Counted from the first letter of the stretch, positions 11,741 to 22,405 are shown. The stretch is 64,000 nucleotides of DNA from Zizania palustris (GCA_019279435.1 JAAALK010000286.1:26555931-26619930), one strand, 5' to 3'. The notes: generated by a model not told the origin, from the sequence alone. Translations and numbers: made by a program.

Positions 11741-12380
11741 CGGCTCCGTTGGCATTAGCTCTAGAGCAGATAGCTCGGGCTGCAGAACAGGTGCTCGGAG
11801 CCCCTACTGCTGTGGAGAAGCAATGGAGAATCGAGCTGGTTGGGAGTTGGGAACGCTCCAACTGAGTGTGGAGGGCGCTCGGGATGGAGGCTCCTCCTCT
11901 ACCCAGCTTAGACTCAGCAGGAGCAGTCTCTCGAAATAGGAAAGCTGCCGCTGGGACCTCTAAGGCTGCGACGACTCTAGTGAAGAAGGCAGCGTGGAAG
12001 GCCAAGCTCCCTTCGCCTCCATCATCTTCGTCTTCGCTCGCATTTGGATCTCTTCTTCAGAGGAGTTTGAAGAGGAGGAGACTTCGGAGGTCCGCATGGG
12101 GAAGGAGCTTGAAGATCTCTTACTAAAAGGTGATGAGGAGGATTCTCGGGTTGCGACCGAGGATCCCCCTCGGGTAGCAATTGAAGTAACTCCAACTGCT
12201 GAGGTCCAAGGAACAAATCTAGAAAATCCCAGCCCCCGGTGATCGGAGTGGTAGCAGCAGAGGCCAGGGCTTCGACATCTGCTACTCCAGTGCAATCCTT
12301 GGGGGAGGAACTTGAAGAATACCTCCGAATGTATGAATTTCTGGGGGACCCCGAAATCCTCCCTCAGAATCAGGACGAAG

Positions 12381-12477
12381 GTAGGCCTTCGATCTTTATT
12401 CTTTGAAGTTCCTGAAATAATTTAATTGCACCAATAATATCTTAATGGATAATTCACAAATACCTTGTGTTTTGTAG
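12381..12477 (+). other. Predicted intron 2 of the antisense gene
   Basis: The donor is GACGAAG|GTAGGCC and the acceptor CTTGTGTTTTGTAG|ATGC. It is 97 bp and T-rich before the acceptor. Splicing completes a GAT codon and joins two open frames without a stop, which makes this the best supported of the four. Confidence 0.7.
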
Positions 12478-12948
12478 ATGCTTTGAGGAGTAGTATGGCT
12501 CCAACCAAAGATGGAGCTTCGACTCCTATTGGAGATAAGGCTCCGGTCGTAGAGGTAGCTCTGGTGACTAGAGTTACTTCGGACGAGGTGGCTCCGTCCG
12601 GGGGAGCCACTCTTGAATGGGTATCCACCTCGATCGAAGTGGTGGCTCCTCTGGTTTTTTTGTCGGGGAGAGGTAAGGGCAATACTTGTCCTAGGCCTCT
12701 TCACTATTTGATGACAACACCGTCGATGAACGACCCTTTGGTAGGTGCTTCGGAAGATAACCAAAGAGCCCTGTCCTGGCTCCCGCTACTGGCTCCATTC
12801 TTGGAGCAGCGGATAGGGCTCCGAACCCTCTTGAAACCTTTGGCTGAAAAGAGCCAAGAGTTAGGTTGGCAGCTCAAAGCTAGTCTCTGTTTTGCCCGAG
12901 GCCAGTGGATCGGATCTTGACCTAGCCCTTGAAAGGGCTACCCTCCAT

Positions 12949-13015
12949 GTATGCAACAAACATAAAGTATATTTACCTTATTGAAATTCCATCATACTTA
13001 CTTTGCTTTTTGCAG
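12949..13015 (+). other. Predicted intron 3 of the antisense gene
   Basis: The donor is CTCCAT|GTATGC and the acceptor TTGCTTTTTGCAG|CAATTT. At 67 bp it is near the minimum for plant introns. Phase 0 is kept on both sides. Confidence 0.55.
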
Positions 13016-13879
13016 CAATTTGTCCTTGCTAGAGCAGCAGCGACTTCTAATGAACTCTAAACTAATAAGTTCAAAAGGAATGTTATGGTGCTTCAAAGGG
13101 CCCTTAAGGGCTCCGAAGATAAATCTCTGTGACTGGAAGAAGAACTCCTCGAGGAGAGGAGGGCAAAAGCTATGGCAGAAGAAGTGCTCCAAACGGAGCA
13201 GCAGACTCATGCCCAACTTGCCTCTTCAATAGAAGAATTCCAAGTGAAGCGCACGATGTTGAGGGCTGAAATTGAAAAACTTCAGGCAACAGAGGTGACT
13301 TCCGGGGCTGAACTCGTAGTGTTGTGAGGGTTGCTTAAACAAGCGCTGGTTTAGATGAATTATTTAATGTCAAAGATAGCCGAAATCTCCTCCTTTGCCA
13401 CCGAACTGACAAGGGCCGAGAAGAGGCACAACTTGACTGTTGATCAGACCATGGACACCCTCAGGGGTATTCTGGAGTATTTTGGAACGGTGTGCCCGTC
13501 TTCTTCAGCTGCGGTGGATGAACCTCTCGATTGAAAGCGTAAGATGATCCAAGCGGCGACCATGATGATGAAAGGCTTCGAGACCCGCTACGAAGAGATC
13601 TCCGGGCAAGTAGCCAGGATCGGAGTCCTTTGACACCTCAAAGCCGTGGGGGTGTCTGTTGCTCCGGTGAAAGGTTTGACGCCAGCAAGCTTCTCCGACG
13701 AAGGCTTACTACGACCATCATTGGACATGGCTTCGGCTTAGGAAGCCTTCCGGGTGACCTGGAAAGCAGACAACAAAGCTGCGACCAAATCTTGGATCGA
13801 TGAAGCCCGTCGGCAGAGGCTAGCTCATACGAAGCCTTTGGCTCCAACTCAGCCAACAGCTCCGCCTCCCGACCCGAAG

Positions 13880-13988
13880 GTCTAGCTTCTAGGGTGCTTA
13901 ATTATGTACAAGAGATCTTGTAATGCTCTTATTTTAATGAATGAAAAGTTTATAAATGAAATGTCTTCGCTTGAATGTTTGTTTTTAG
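13880..13988 (+). other. Predicted intron 4 of the antisense gene
   Basis: The donor is CCGAAG|GTCTAG and the acceptor TGTTTGTTTTTAG|GTTTTG. It is 109 bp. Splicing removes the TAG at 13882 and joins in phase 0 to an exon open to 14225. Confidence 0.6.
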
Positions 13989-14228
13989 GTTTTGGTACAC
14001 ACTTCAGATCGTGATCTCAAAGTATTAGAGCTCAATGAAGGGCTTCGCCAACAATGGGCTATCCTCGAAAGCTTGAGGCCTTATAGACGCTCGCGATTTT
14101 CGGTTCCTCGATGGCAGCAAGGGGAAATAGAACCCGATGTTTGTAGCGAAGTTCTTTCTTATATTAAAGAAGAGGATAAGGTAGTAGCATCTTCGTCCTT
14201 AGAGTATGTAGATTGGTCCGACTAGGAG

Positions 14229-14789
14229 TACCAAGTCAAAGACCCAAAAAAAGCTAGCTACGAACGACTTCTAACCTGGGCTGAACTTCAAGAAGAATAG
14301 AAAATCTAAGGGCTTCGAAGAAGAAGGGCACTTGTACCAAAAGAAAAGTTTTGAGAACTCTAGGCTCCGAAGACCGAACTGGTCCTGGAGGTAGCTCTAT
14401 AGGTGGGAGGTGTCTCCATTTTTATTTAGGCTTAGATAATATTTTTTCTTGATTACGATGATAGTAAAGTGATTAACCAAGTAATACAATTTTTTTGAGA
14501 AGCATCACTTGATTGTGCCTCATTCCCCTGCCCCTCCTTGTGGGTAGGGAACCATACGCAATGCGATAAGGTCTGTCGTACACAATGCTTGGTATAATAA
14601 AATCGATGCTTCGCAAATAGTACATGATAATCATGAATTCTACTCTTTCGTAGAGTTCTTTGAACTGTACGTTTGTATTATGATGTTTATAATCTTACAA
14701 CTCCGAATTTATACATTGGAGCTCCAAAATTGGTCACTTAGGACTCTTAATGTGTTTCATTTGGCCGAAGAGTTGAAACCTTATTACTT
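14229..14789. other. Unassigned sequence between antisense gene and tandem array
   Basis: AT-rich stretches with no convincing frame. It would contain the 3' UTR and polyadenylation site of the antisense gene; no clear signal stands out. Confidence 0.35.
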
Positions 14790-15425
14790 GGTCGCCTTCG
14801 ACTCTTTTACCAATGCTTCGAACCCGGAGGATCGGAAATCTCCTTTTTTAAAGTCCTTAGACTCTTCTACGGATGCTATCAGTCCGTGGCCCGGAATCCA
14901 TAGGCTTTGGCCACCTTCGGCTCTTTTATCGATGCTTCGAACCCGGAGGATCCAAAATTTGTTCTTTTAAAGTCCTTAGACTCTTCTACGGATGCTATCA
15001 TGCCGAGCCCTGAAATCCATAGGCTTTGGCCACCTTCGGATCTTTTATAGATGCTTCGAACCCGGAGGATCAGAAACCTATTATTTTAAAGTCCTTAGAC
15101 TCTTATACGGATGCTATCAGGCCGAGGCTTGGAATCCGTAGGCTTTGTCCTCCTTCGGCTCTTTTACAGATGCTTCGAACCCGGAGGATTGGAAATCTGT
15201 TCTTTTAAAGTCCTTAGACTCTTCTACGGATGATATCAGGTTGAGGCATGGAATCCGTAGGCTTTGGCCACCTTTGGCTCTTTTACAGATGCTTTGAACC
15301 GGGAGGATCAGAAATCTATTCTTTTAAGGTCCATAGACTCTTCGATGGATGCTATCAGGCCAAGGCCTGGAATCCATAGGCTTTGGCCACCTTCGTCTCT
15401 TTTAGGGAATCCTTGAACTGATGGT
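14790..15425. repeat. Tandem repeat, 119-bp period, about 5.3 copies
   Basis: The landmark GCTTCGAACCCGGAGGAT recurs at 14815, 14934, 15053 and 15172, with variant copies at 15291 and near 15410, always 119 bases apart. Each unit also contains AAAGTCCTTAGACTC and ATAGGCTTTGGCCAC. The array lies between integrase and the antisense gene, in the element's 3' untranslated region, where Tat and Ogre elements are known to carry tandem repeats. Confidence 0.9.
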
Positions 15426-15592
15426 TCTAAGGCCGTTTGCTAGGTCCTAATGAAAGATGCTTACCTCCGCAAGCATATCTGTTCCTCTGATGCGTCCACC
15501 AGTTGTAGGGAATATTTGAAGAGTAAGCATAATTCAAACCTCAATCTTTATAAATTTTAGAAAGGTACTTTACAATTGATTACAAGGAGCCC

Positions 15593-16680
15593 CTAAGCAT
15601 AATAACGTTTAAGGTGATCCACATGCCATGCATGCTTTAATTCTTCCCCTTCTAAATTAGCTAATTTAAAAGATCCGGGGCGCCCTGAGCGTAGGATAAT
15701 ATATGGTCCTTCCCATTTGTTTCCTAACTTCGCAATACCAAATGACCTGGTCTAAGTTCATTAACTTTTACCTTCGGGTCATACCATGCCTTCGTATGGT
15801 CTTGGTGCTTTGTCAAATTGGCAACAGCTCGAAGCCTTGTTTCTTTCGACAAGTCAAGTGAAGTGTTCCTTTCATCATTATTTTCAGGCTCCGTTGCGTG
15901 AAGGGATCCACCTTTCAGCTCCGTTGGAGTCACGACCTCGTCTCTGAACAACAACCTGAATGGGGTGAAACCCGTGGACCTAGCTTGAGTGGTCCGAATG
16001 GACAATAAAATCTTAGGAAGCTCCTCGGTCCACAGTCCCTTTGCCAGCCCAACAATCCTTTGATTTAAGCCGGACAGAATATTTCCATTGGCCCGCTCAA
16101 CGGCTCTGTTGGATTAGGGATGACGAACGGCTGCAAAGCACAATTTAATGCCCAGTCCTTTGCAGAATTCTCTAAAAGGTTTGGCTTCAAATTGGGTTCC
16201 ATTGTCGATTGTCAACTCTCTAGGCACTCTGAACCTGCAAATAATATTCTGCCAGAAGAATTTATGCACATTTTTTAAGTGATAGCAGTTAAGGGTTTAG
16301 CTTCGATCCATTTAGAAAAGTATTCGATTGATACCACCACGAACATCAAGTTGCCCTTTACCATTGGAAAAGGGTCGATGAGATCCATTCCCCATCGTGC
16401 CATCATCCATACCGGAGCAATGACTTAAAGGGGTGTCGGAGGACGATGACTTCGTCTACCCATCCATTGGCACCCTTGACAGGTTAGAACCAATGATTCT
16501 GCATCTCTTACAATTGTTGGCCAATAAAGCCCCTGGAGCAGTGTTTTGCCTACTAAAGCCCGAGGGGCTAAGTGGCTACCAAACAAGCCTTCATGAATTT
16601 CCTGAAGTATATCTTGGCCTTCAGGTTGTGAGATGCATCGGAGTAGAGGAGAACATACTCCAACTTTATAAAGTACTCCA
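15593..16680 (-). pseudogene. Integrase of the Tat element
   Basis: Read leftwards on the - strand, the HHCC zinc finger comes first (about 16650-16480; HEGLFGSHLAPRALVGK, then a Cys pair in LTCQGCQ). The catalytic core follows (GMDLIDPFPMVKGNLMFVVV near 16330-16390), then the C-terminal part (15724-16005). The sequence ends with a GPY-like stretch (WEGPYIILRSGRPGSFKL) running to about 15593. Several stops and frameshifts interrupt the core, notably around 16100-16290. It would have inserted the element's DNA copy into the host chromosome. Confidence 0.75.
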
Positions 16681-16697
16681 TTGACAAGCTTATAATT

Positions 16698-17640
16698 TCA
16701 GACCCTTAACTGGAGCCTTTGTAAATCTGGGCCTTCTAGTGAGGTTGTATTGTTTTGCAAGAAATCCAATATTGGACTCCGCCAATTAGTGACTGGAATG
16801 CAAAGGACTTCTTCAGAGGGTGGTTGATGCACCGAAAGTTTAATAAGTTCCTCATAAAAAGCCCCTTCCGGGACATCCACTACTCCAGCTACAGCCTTTG
16901 CCAAGACATCTGCAAGCTGATTATCTGCTCTAGGAAAGCTTCGGATGGAGATTCCTTTGAATAATGCCTCCGTTTTGCTGATTTCTTCCAAATATTTTTG
17001 CAAGATGTGGATTCCTAGCTTGGAAGCTTTTGTCAACATGCCATGCAATAACTTGGGAATCTATTTTTATTACAATTCTAGTTGCTCCAAGCGCTCTTGC
17101 TTTTTGAAGAACAAGCAGGATTCCTTCGTGTTCTGCAATATTGTTAGTGGACTTAAAGTTGAGTCTTGCAGAATACATTGCTTTTTGCCCTGAAGCTGAT
17201 ATTATTAAAGCTCCGACACTAGCTCCAGATGCCTGGAAGGCTTCATCAGAGAATATTGCCCATAATCCTTCACAGGGTTCTTCCGAGGCCCAAAATGCAG
17301 ATGGAGTCCACTCGGCCACAAAGTCGACTATATCATGGGATTTAATAGCTGTTCTTGCAGTGAAGGAAATGCCGAAGGGGGCTAGCTCGACAGCCCATTT
17401 TCCAATTCTCCCTGTGGAGTCTCTGCTTCGAAGCATATCACCAAGGGGGTACGAAGTATGGACAATTAAGTTGTGTGCTAAAAAGTAATGCCTTAGCTTC
17501 CGTGAGGCCATTACCAAAGCATATGTAAATTTCTCGAGCTCATAGTGCTGTGTTTTTGCTCCGAACAATGGTTCTGAAACAAAGTATACTGGGTTATGCA
17601 CCAATTTTCCATTGGCCTCTATTTCTCTGACAATCACCGC
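16698..17640 (-). pseudogene. Dual RNase H region of the Tat element
   Basis: The first part (17640-17330) is the usual gypsy RNase H end (KTQHYELEKFTYALVMASRK). The second part (about 17280-16780) is an additional RNase H with the pattern D...E...D...D: FSDEAF, NNIAEHEGIL, IKIDSQVI and NQLADVLAK. An extra archaeal-like RNase H is a published hallmark of the Tat lineage. All four acidic positions remain readable. A frameshift near 16950-17050 separates the last block from the rest, so this is a pseudogene with well preserved motifs. Confidence 0.75.
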
Positions 17641-17761
17641 ACTTACTGCGGAGCCCGTTGCTGCAAGATAAAGGAGGAGAGTTTCTTCTGGGAGCTAGGG
17701 GCACAGTAAGCGTTGACAAATTTCCAAGATAGTCCTTAATATCATCAAAGCTTTTCTAGCA

Positions 17762-18423
17762 CTATGGTGTCCACTTGAAACTTTCAAACCCTTTTAAAGC
17801 TTTGAAAATTGGGAGGCTTCGCTCCACTGATCTGGCTAGGAATCTGTTGAGGGCCACGAGGTGTGCTGTCAACTTTTGGACTTGCTTCAAATTTTCAGGT
17901 GGAGCCATTCTTTGGAGTGCACTTATCTGCGTTGGGCTAGCTTCGATTCCTCTGCTCCAAACTAAGTATGCTAGCAATTTTCCTGCTTGAGCTCTGAATA
18001 TACATTTTTCAGGATTGAGGCGAACTCCACATACTCGGAGGCTCTCAAAAGTTTCTGCTAGGTCTAGACTATGCTGGTGCTTTAAAACACTTTTTATTAC
18101 AATGTCATCCATATAGGCTTCGACATTTCGGCCTATTTGGTGACCTAGAGCCTTAGCAATAAGACACGAAAATGTTGCCTCGGCATTTCTCAAGCCGAAG
18201 GGCATTCGAACATAACAGAATACTCCAGAAGGAGTTATAAAGCTCGTCTTGGCTTCGTCTTCATGTTTCAGCCAGATTTGATGATAGCCGGAGTATGCAT
18301 CAAGGAAACTTAAGAGCTCAGAAACAGTCGTAGATTCAACATGTTGATCGATGTGGGGCATGGGGTAGGGGTCTCATGGGCATGCTTTATTTAGAGAGGT
18401 GAAGTCAATGCACATGCGCTACC
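17762..18423 (-). pseudogene. Reverse transcriptase of the Tat element, 5'-truncated
   Basis: The frame enters at RMCIDFTSLNKACP (about 18423-18380), hits one stop, then runs open from 18361 to 17762. It includes LLSFLDAYSGYHQIWLK and the catalytic YMDD motif in VEAYMDDIVIKS (near 18110). The N-terminal third of RT is absent because a deletion joins the gag N-terminus to this point. It copied element RNA into DNA when intact. Confidence 0.82.
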
Positions 18424-18650
18424 TGAGTGGACACGTCTTTAGGAAGGTCTTCGCTTCCTCCAAAGTGATCCTCCGGGACTTGAGAACTGGCATAATTAGT
18501 TCCGAGCACGGACAGAGCTACCCGAGGAACTCTAGCTGCTCGAGGCCTATTGACTACTTCAGGAGTTTGAGGAACGTCTGAAGGTTCTGCACCGAAGGTC
18601 CGAGGGGACCTTCGGAGAGGACCGGTGGCTAAACTCTGCTTGGGAGGCAT
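18424..18650 (-). pseudogene. Gag N-terminal remnant of the Tat element
   Basis: About 75 codons from a plausible first ATG (MPPKQSLATGPLRRSPRTF) follow the primer site by about 190 bases, the normal place for gag. The frame then meets the RT sequence out of frame at about 18423. A typical Tat gag plus protease would be over 1.5 kb, so a large internal deletion is implied. Confidence 0.5.
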
Positions 18651-18834
18651 GACTTACGAAGCTAAGCATGGTCCGAAGACCAGAAGATTCAGATGATTGA
18701 GGAAGGCGAAGAAAGGCCTTCGAACTGTATTTTGAAGCCCTTGCCGAAGGGTGCGCGTAATCTTGAGACTCCGAAACTCCCTCCAAAAACACTCTTCGAA
18801 ATACAGGCAGTGGTAGAGAATTAGCTTTTAGAAC

Positions 18835-18859
18835 TAGGTTCCCCATGGACAACACCAAC
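18835..18859 (-). promoter_or_regulatory. Primer binding site of the Tat element (decayed)
   Basis: The - strand reads TTGGTGTTGTCCATGGGGAA directly after the LTR. It resembles the TGGCGCCGTC...TGGGGAAC start seen in Tat/RIRE2-type elements, with C changed to T at the CpG-containing GGCGCCG. The identity of the tRNA is not certain. Confidence 0.5.
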
Positions 18860-19352
18860 TTTTGGCGCAACGGATTACGCTAACAGGTTCTATAAGATCA
18901 AGAACTGACAAATGAAGTGTTTGTGAATGAGGACTATCTCAAGCCTCCAAATAGGATAATAGCTCAGAATAGTTCGAAGTGTGTATTGAATATCTTAATC
19001 TTTAATGCTTATTACAGGGTGAGAAGGGGGCATTTATAGGTAAAACCTCTAGGAAAAAGACCTTTTTACCCCTTAATTACAACCGACATAGTGGAAATTA
19101 TTTCGGTGTCCCGTATAGGGTTAATATGGTAAAATATATTCGAAGGATGTCGACAGAGTAGACATCCGATCCTTCTGGTTGTTTTCCACTGTGGAGGGGA
19201 AGCCTTTCTGAGGGTCTCTCCGGACCGAAGCCTGGACGAACCCTTTGACTTCAAGTTCTTCAATCCGAAGACAAGTCTTGGGCTCCGAGATTATGATTTG
19301 TCTTTATCTTGGAATCTTGAGGATCATGAGGATGAAGTATTTTCCACCAACA
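18860..19352 (-). repeat. 5' LTR of the Tat element
   Basis: This 493-bp copy matches 6735-6922 plus 9949-10254. On the - strand it starts TGTTGGTGG. The other end reads TTTTGGCG on the + strand where the 3' LTR has TGTTGGCG. It is followed by CCATG, the target duplication. Confidence 0.9.
19032..19038 (-). promoter_or_regulatory. TATA box in the Tat 5' LTR
   Basis: On the - strand CCTATAAATGCCCCC forms a strong TATA box about 315 bases into the LTR. It fixes the transcription direction as minus. Confidence 0.65.
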
Positions 19353-19357
19353 CCATG

Positions 19358-19744
19358 TGAGTATGACGATGCACATTTTTGTCTGATTTGTGGGTGATTT
19401 TCAAGTGCACATCACTTGTTCAATGAAATGGTTATTTGATCTAGTTGTGAGTTTTGATTTAAACATGAACTATTTGATTGATTGCTCTTGTGTGCTTTAT
19501 GTGTTCCTCTTTCACTACGCTTGTGACACCCTTTCAGGCAATGTTGTGTGAACTCTGTTGAATGCTTGTAATCTCTAAAACTATCGTCTAATATTAAAAT
19601 TGACAAGAGAGTGATAGCACTAGTTTTTATCTGAGATTTGCTGTGAAAAATTATTTGCTTACATTCTGGTTGCTACTCCCGGTCCTACAGTTTTGGAATC
19701 CAAGATGAAGTATGACCTGCATAATTATTAGTCTGTCTCCATCA
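19358..19744. other. Unassigned flank between Tat element and gag remnant
   Basis: No convincing frame or repeat is seen. It may be internal sequence of the gypsy element whose gag follows on the - strand. Confidence 0.3.
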
Positions 19745-20675
19745 CTAGCGATCCTGCACTTCACGTTTAGCTTTACAAGCAAGATGAAACAAACGAGTGA
19801 TGGTGATATATTCCTTATATTCTAAGATTTTTATAATTTCATCATTTAATCCACCAAATAAACATGCATGTAAAACTTCATTATCTTCTTCCACACCACA
19901 ACAAATTATCATTATTTGCAATTCTTGATAATACGCCTCCACTGAATTTTTGCCTTGTTGTAATCGAGATAATTTTTTAAGAAAATCACGTTGAAAATAT
20001 GGAAGAACAAAACGAGTATGCATAGCACATTTCAATGCATGATGCAAAAGACAATATTTAGACCACTAAATGGAAGCAAATTGGTGAATTCACATGTAGC
20101 AGCACTAACACGTCTATCTTCACGATAATTTAAACAAGTAAAATGTTGTTGCACTTCCATGTTAGATAAGCATCAAGATTATATCGACTATCAAATGGTG
20201 AAATATTTAATTTAAGGTTAGGTACATGATCATCATCATGCACCGGTTGTCATAGCGGTGGCCGCACATTGCGAATGAAAGGAGATGGTTGATTCGGAGG
20301 CTATTGACGAACCTCATCATCCTCCTCGTTCTCATCCACATACTGGTCTTCTCTTGCAAAATCATCGTGCTGATTAATAGTCGCCGCATGAGTAGTAGTA
20401 CAATGATTACCTTGTTGGATGGGAACACGATGGACATGTCAGTGGCCTCTGAAGATCAAAGGAGGTCGTAGTCGATTCAGGACCTCCCGTAATTTAGGAT
20501 CAAGCATGGCATGGAATGCTGTCTTGAGGCCATCAATCCTCTCCATTGTGTTCACAAATCTCGTGTCAACATTCTGTGCATGGTCTACCACTGGCTTGGT
20601 GAAATGGCCGTGTAACTCAGTGTTTGTCATCTGTTCTAGATCAACGGGATCGAGAGGCTTCACTGATCCTGCCAT
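19745..20675 (-). pseudogene. Ty3/gypsy gag (N-terminus and capsid)
   Basis: The start MAGSVKPLDPVDLEQMTN is at 20675, and the first frame runs to 20439. After frameshifts, the capsid part at 20047-19745 shows RLQQGKNSVEAYYQELQ and YITITRLFHLACKAKREVQ, the widespread plant gypsy gag signature. Stops near 20040-20250 break it. The sequence ends at about 19745 without zinc knuckle, protease or pol. The primer site and an LTR lie to its right at 21648-22393, in the expected order for a - strand element. Confidence 0.75.
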
Positions 20676-21647
20676 GATTAGTACTCAAAAGCACAAATAT
20701 ATATGTCATACAAACTACTAGAAGGTGGGGTGATATCACGTAATCCGTCAAGCACAGTGTAAGCTCTTATAAGTTCTTACCAAATAGGAGGGGGTGAACG
20801 ACAATAGCAAGAATCAATTGCTCCAAAGAATTGACAAAGCGATTGCCAGGGCAGGTCAACCGACACGGTGTAGAAACATGTGGAGCTGTAGGAGGTTTAA
20901 AATATGGTAGCAAGGATTAGCAATAATTATAATAGTGATGCAACGTTGAATAAACTCTCAACAATGGTATTGTGCTGGTTCTAGGCTAGGTCGTATTAGA
21001 GACACGAGCCTAGAACACCAATGTAGCCAAGGCATGACACTAAGGCAAGAGGCAGCAATGGTAGGATAGCCTCGATTTTTTTTTTCAAATGAGAGTAGGA
21101 CTGCTACACAGAATAGGGTTCCAAATCAGTGTAGGACTCCAAGTTAGAATATAACTTGGAATTATAATATGACTCTTCTCTTCTTTTCTTTTTAATTCCA
21201 AATCAGAGTAGTACTGCGAATCAAACTATGACTCTTCTCTTTTTTATCTCCTCTTGATCCGCCAGACTAAAGATATGATTATACTGATGGCATAAGTGGT
21301 GGTGTGGCATGATTGGGTACGGGATGTTGGAGGCGGCGAAACATGTGTTGTAGGCGATGGTGGTGTAGTATGATGGCAATGGGGTGGTGCGTTAGCGGAG
21401 TGACCTAGTATGAACAGAACTCATAACTCTAAAGGAAACTAGACGCTAAGACCAGCAACTCGACACAACGATGTAGAAGTAAACTCAACGAAACAATGCA
21501 CTGAAAAGATAGTTGTAGAAGGCCAGATTGGTTGTGGGATAGGGAAAAATCCTAAAACAAATTTTGGCATTTTTGTGGACTCGAGGTGTGAAGAACAAAT
21601 GCAATCTAATCTATTAAAATTGTATGATCTCAACGAGCAACCTAAAA
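20676..21647 (-). other. Leader between primer site and gag
   Basis: This gene-free stretch of about 970 bases lies between the gag start and the primer site and would be the element's 5' untranslated leader. It contains T-rich runs near 21070 and 21185 but no coding signal. Confidence 0.45.
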
Positions 21648-21657
21648 TCTGAGACCA
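21648..21657 (-). promoter_or_regulatory. Primer binding site (initiator tRNA-Met type)
   Basis: The - strand reads TGGTCTCAGA, one mismatch from the tRNA-iMet site TGGTATCAGA, two bases after the presumed LTR end ...CTATCA. Confidence 0.55.
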
Positions 21658-21659
21658 CT

Positions 21660-22393
21660 TGATAGAGGCAAAGGTGCTTGATCTTTTGGTGAGATGGGAT
21701 AAGTCAATTTGGTGGAGGTAGAACTTGATGATCTGACTACAACGTGCATCGTATGTTGTGCCAATGCAATCGCTAGGCCAATCTCCTAGAGGTTACCAAT
21801 CTTGCAGATGCTCGATCTTAATCCCTGCCTAAAATTGAAAACAAGCAAGAACTAAAAGTGCAGTCTAGATATTGCGAATAGAGGTGAAAACTTTAATATA
21901 TGGGATTTTGCAAGTGTGTAGTACAGGAGGTCTAGACGACACTCGTGCCTATGGCGAAGATAGCAAAAAATAGCTAAATCTTAAACTAAACAAAATTCAA
22001 GTTCTATTGACACCTAAGGAGGGTTTATATAAGGAGTAAAGAGATGTATTTCAGTCAGCCTAAGGGGGTGGCCGAATTGTACTCTAATTGGACTCTAAAT
22101 TAGGTTTTCCCCTTGAATAAGTACTCTAATAAATCTCTAACAAAAATTTGGATGAATTTATATCTATTTAGGTTTTCCCCTTACTAAGGACTCTAATAAA
22201 ATCTAGTTGGTCACTAGGACGAAATTACATGAGCCTGGCCCAACTTAAAGTGACACAACGCCATATAATTATGTGAACGAAATTATGGAGAACTCAAATT
22301 CTAGATTCGCCAATCGTATCTTCTTCTCTGATAATCTCACTCTTACTGCCATATCCATGATTCATCATGCTCCAATGCTTGTCCTTCTCATCA
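21660..22393 (-). repeat. Probable gypsy LTR, about 734 bp
   Basis: Limits are inferred from TGATAGAGG at the primer-site end and CTTCTCATCA at the other, giving matching TGAT...ATCA ends. A TATA box near the middle fits an LTR. No second copy was found, so the outer end is approximate. It lies 12 bases from the copia LTR that starts at 22406. Confidence 0.5.
22025..22032 (-). promoter_or_regulatory. TATA box of the gypsy LTR
   Basis: TTATATAA lies about 360 bases from the presumed LTR start on the - strand, with a purine-rich region downstream. Confidence 0.45.
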
Positions 22394-22405
22394 ATGGTAT
22401 GTCTC

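Larger units (their letters stand above)
10771..14228 (+). pseudogene. Antisense intron-containing gene of the Tat element (gypsy-type transposon domain plus coiled coil)
   Basis: The reading frame starts at ATG 10771. The stretch around 11090-11205, including DFLVEVLEMFHITLPQLSPN, resembles the plant 'putative gypsy type transposon' domain (Transposase_28). Four short introns have GT...AG borders: 11659-11740, 12381-12477, 12949-13015 and 13880-13988. At each, the codon phase on the two sides fits the same protein. After the domain come a Ser/Thr/Lys-rich region, a Glu/Lys/Gln-rich coiled coil (about 13040-13320), a Pro-rich end, and a last exon at 13989-14225. Stops at 10948 and 11209, near 13060 and 13125, and near 13630 and 13738, plus at least one frameshift, make it a pseudogene here. 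The spacing, introns and TATA box indicate a once functional transcription unit antisense to the retrotransposon. The protein's role is unknown. Confidence 0.72.
6735..19352 (-). mobile_element. Tat-lineage Ty3/gypsy retrotransposon with antisense gene
   Basis: Both LTRs are about 494 bp and the element is flanked by the target duplication CCATG (6730-6734 and 19353-19357). Orientation is minus: the TATA box, primer site and gag remnant lie next to the right LTR, and a purine tract lies next to the left LTR. The order in the sense direction is 5' LTR, gag N-terminus, a large deletion, RT, RNase H, a second RNase H, integrase, a 119-bp tandem array, an antisense intron-bearing gene, then the 3' LTR. 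This layout matches the Tat lineage of plant gypsy elements (Grande, Ogre and RIRE2-like), in which extra antisense ORFs after pol are known. The 3' LTR is interrupted by a solo LTR. The element cannot be autonomous because most of gag and all of protease are gone. Confidence 0.88.
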
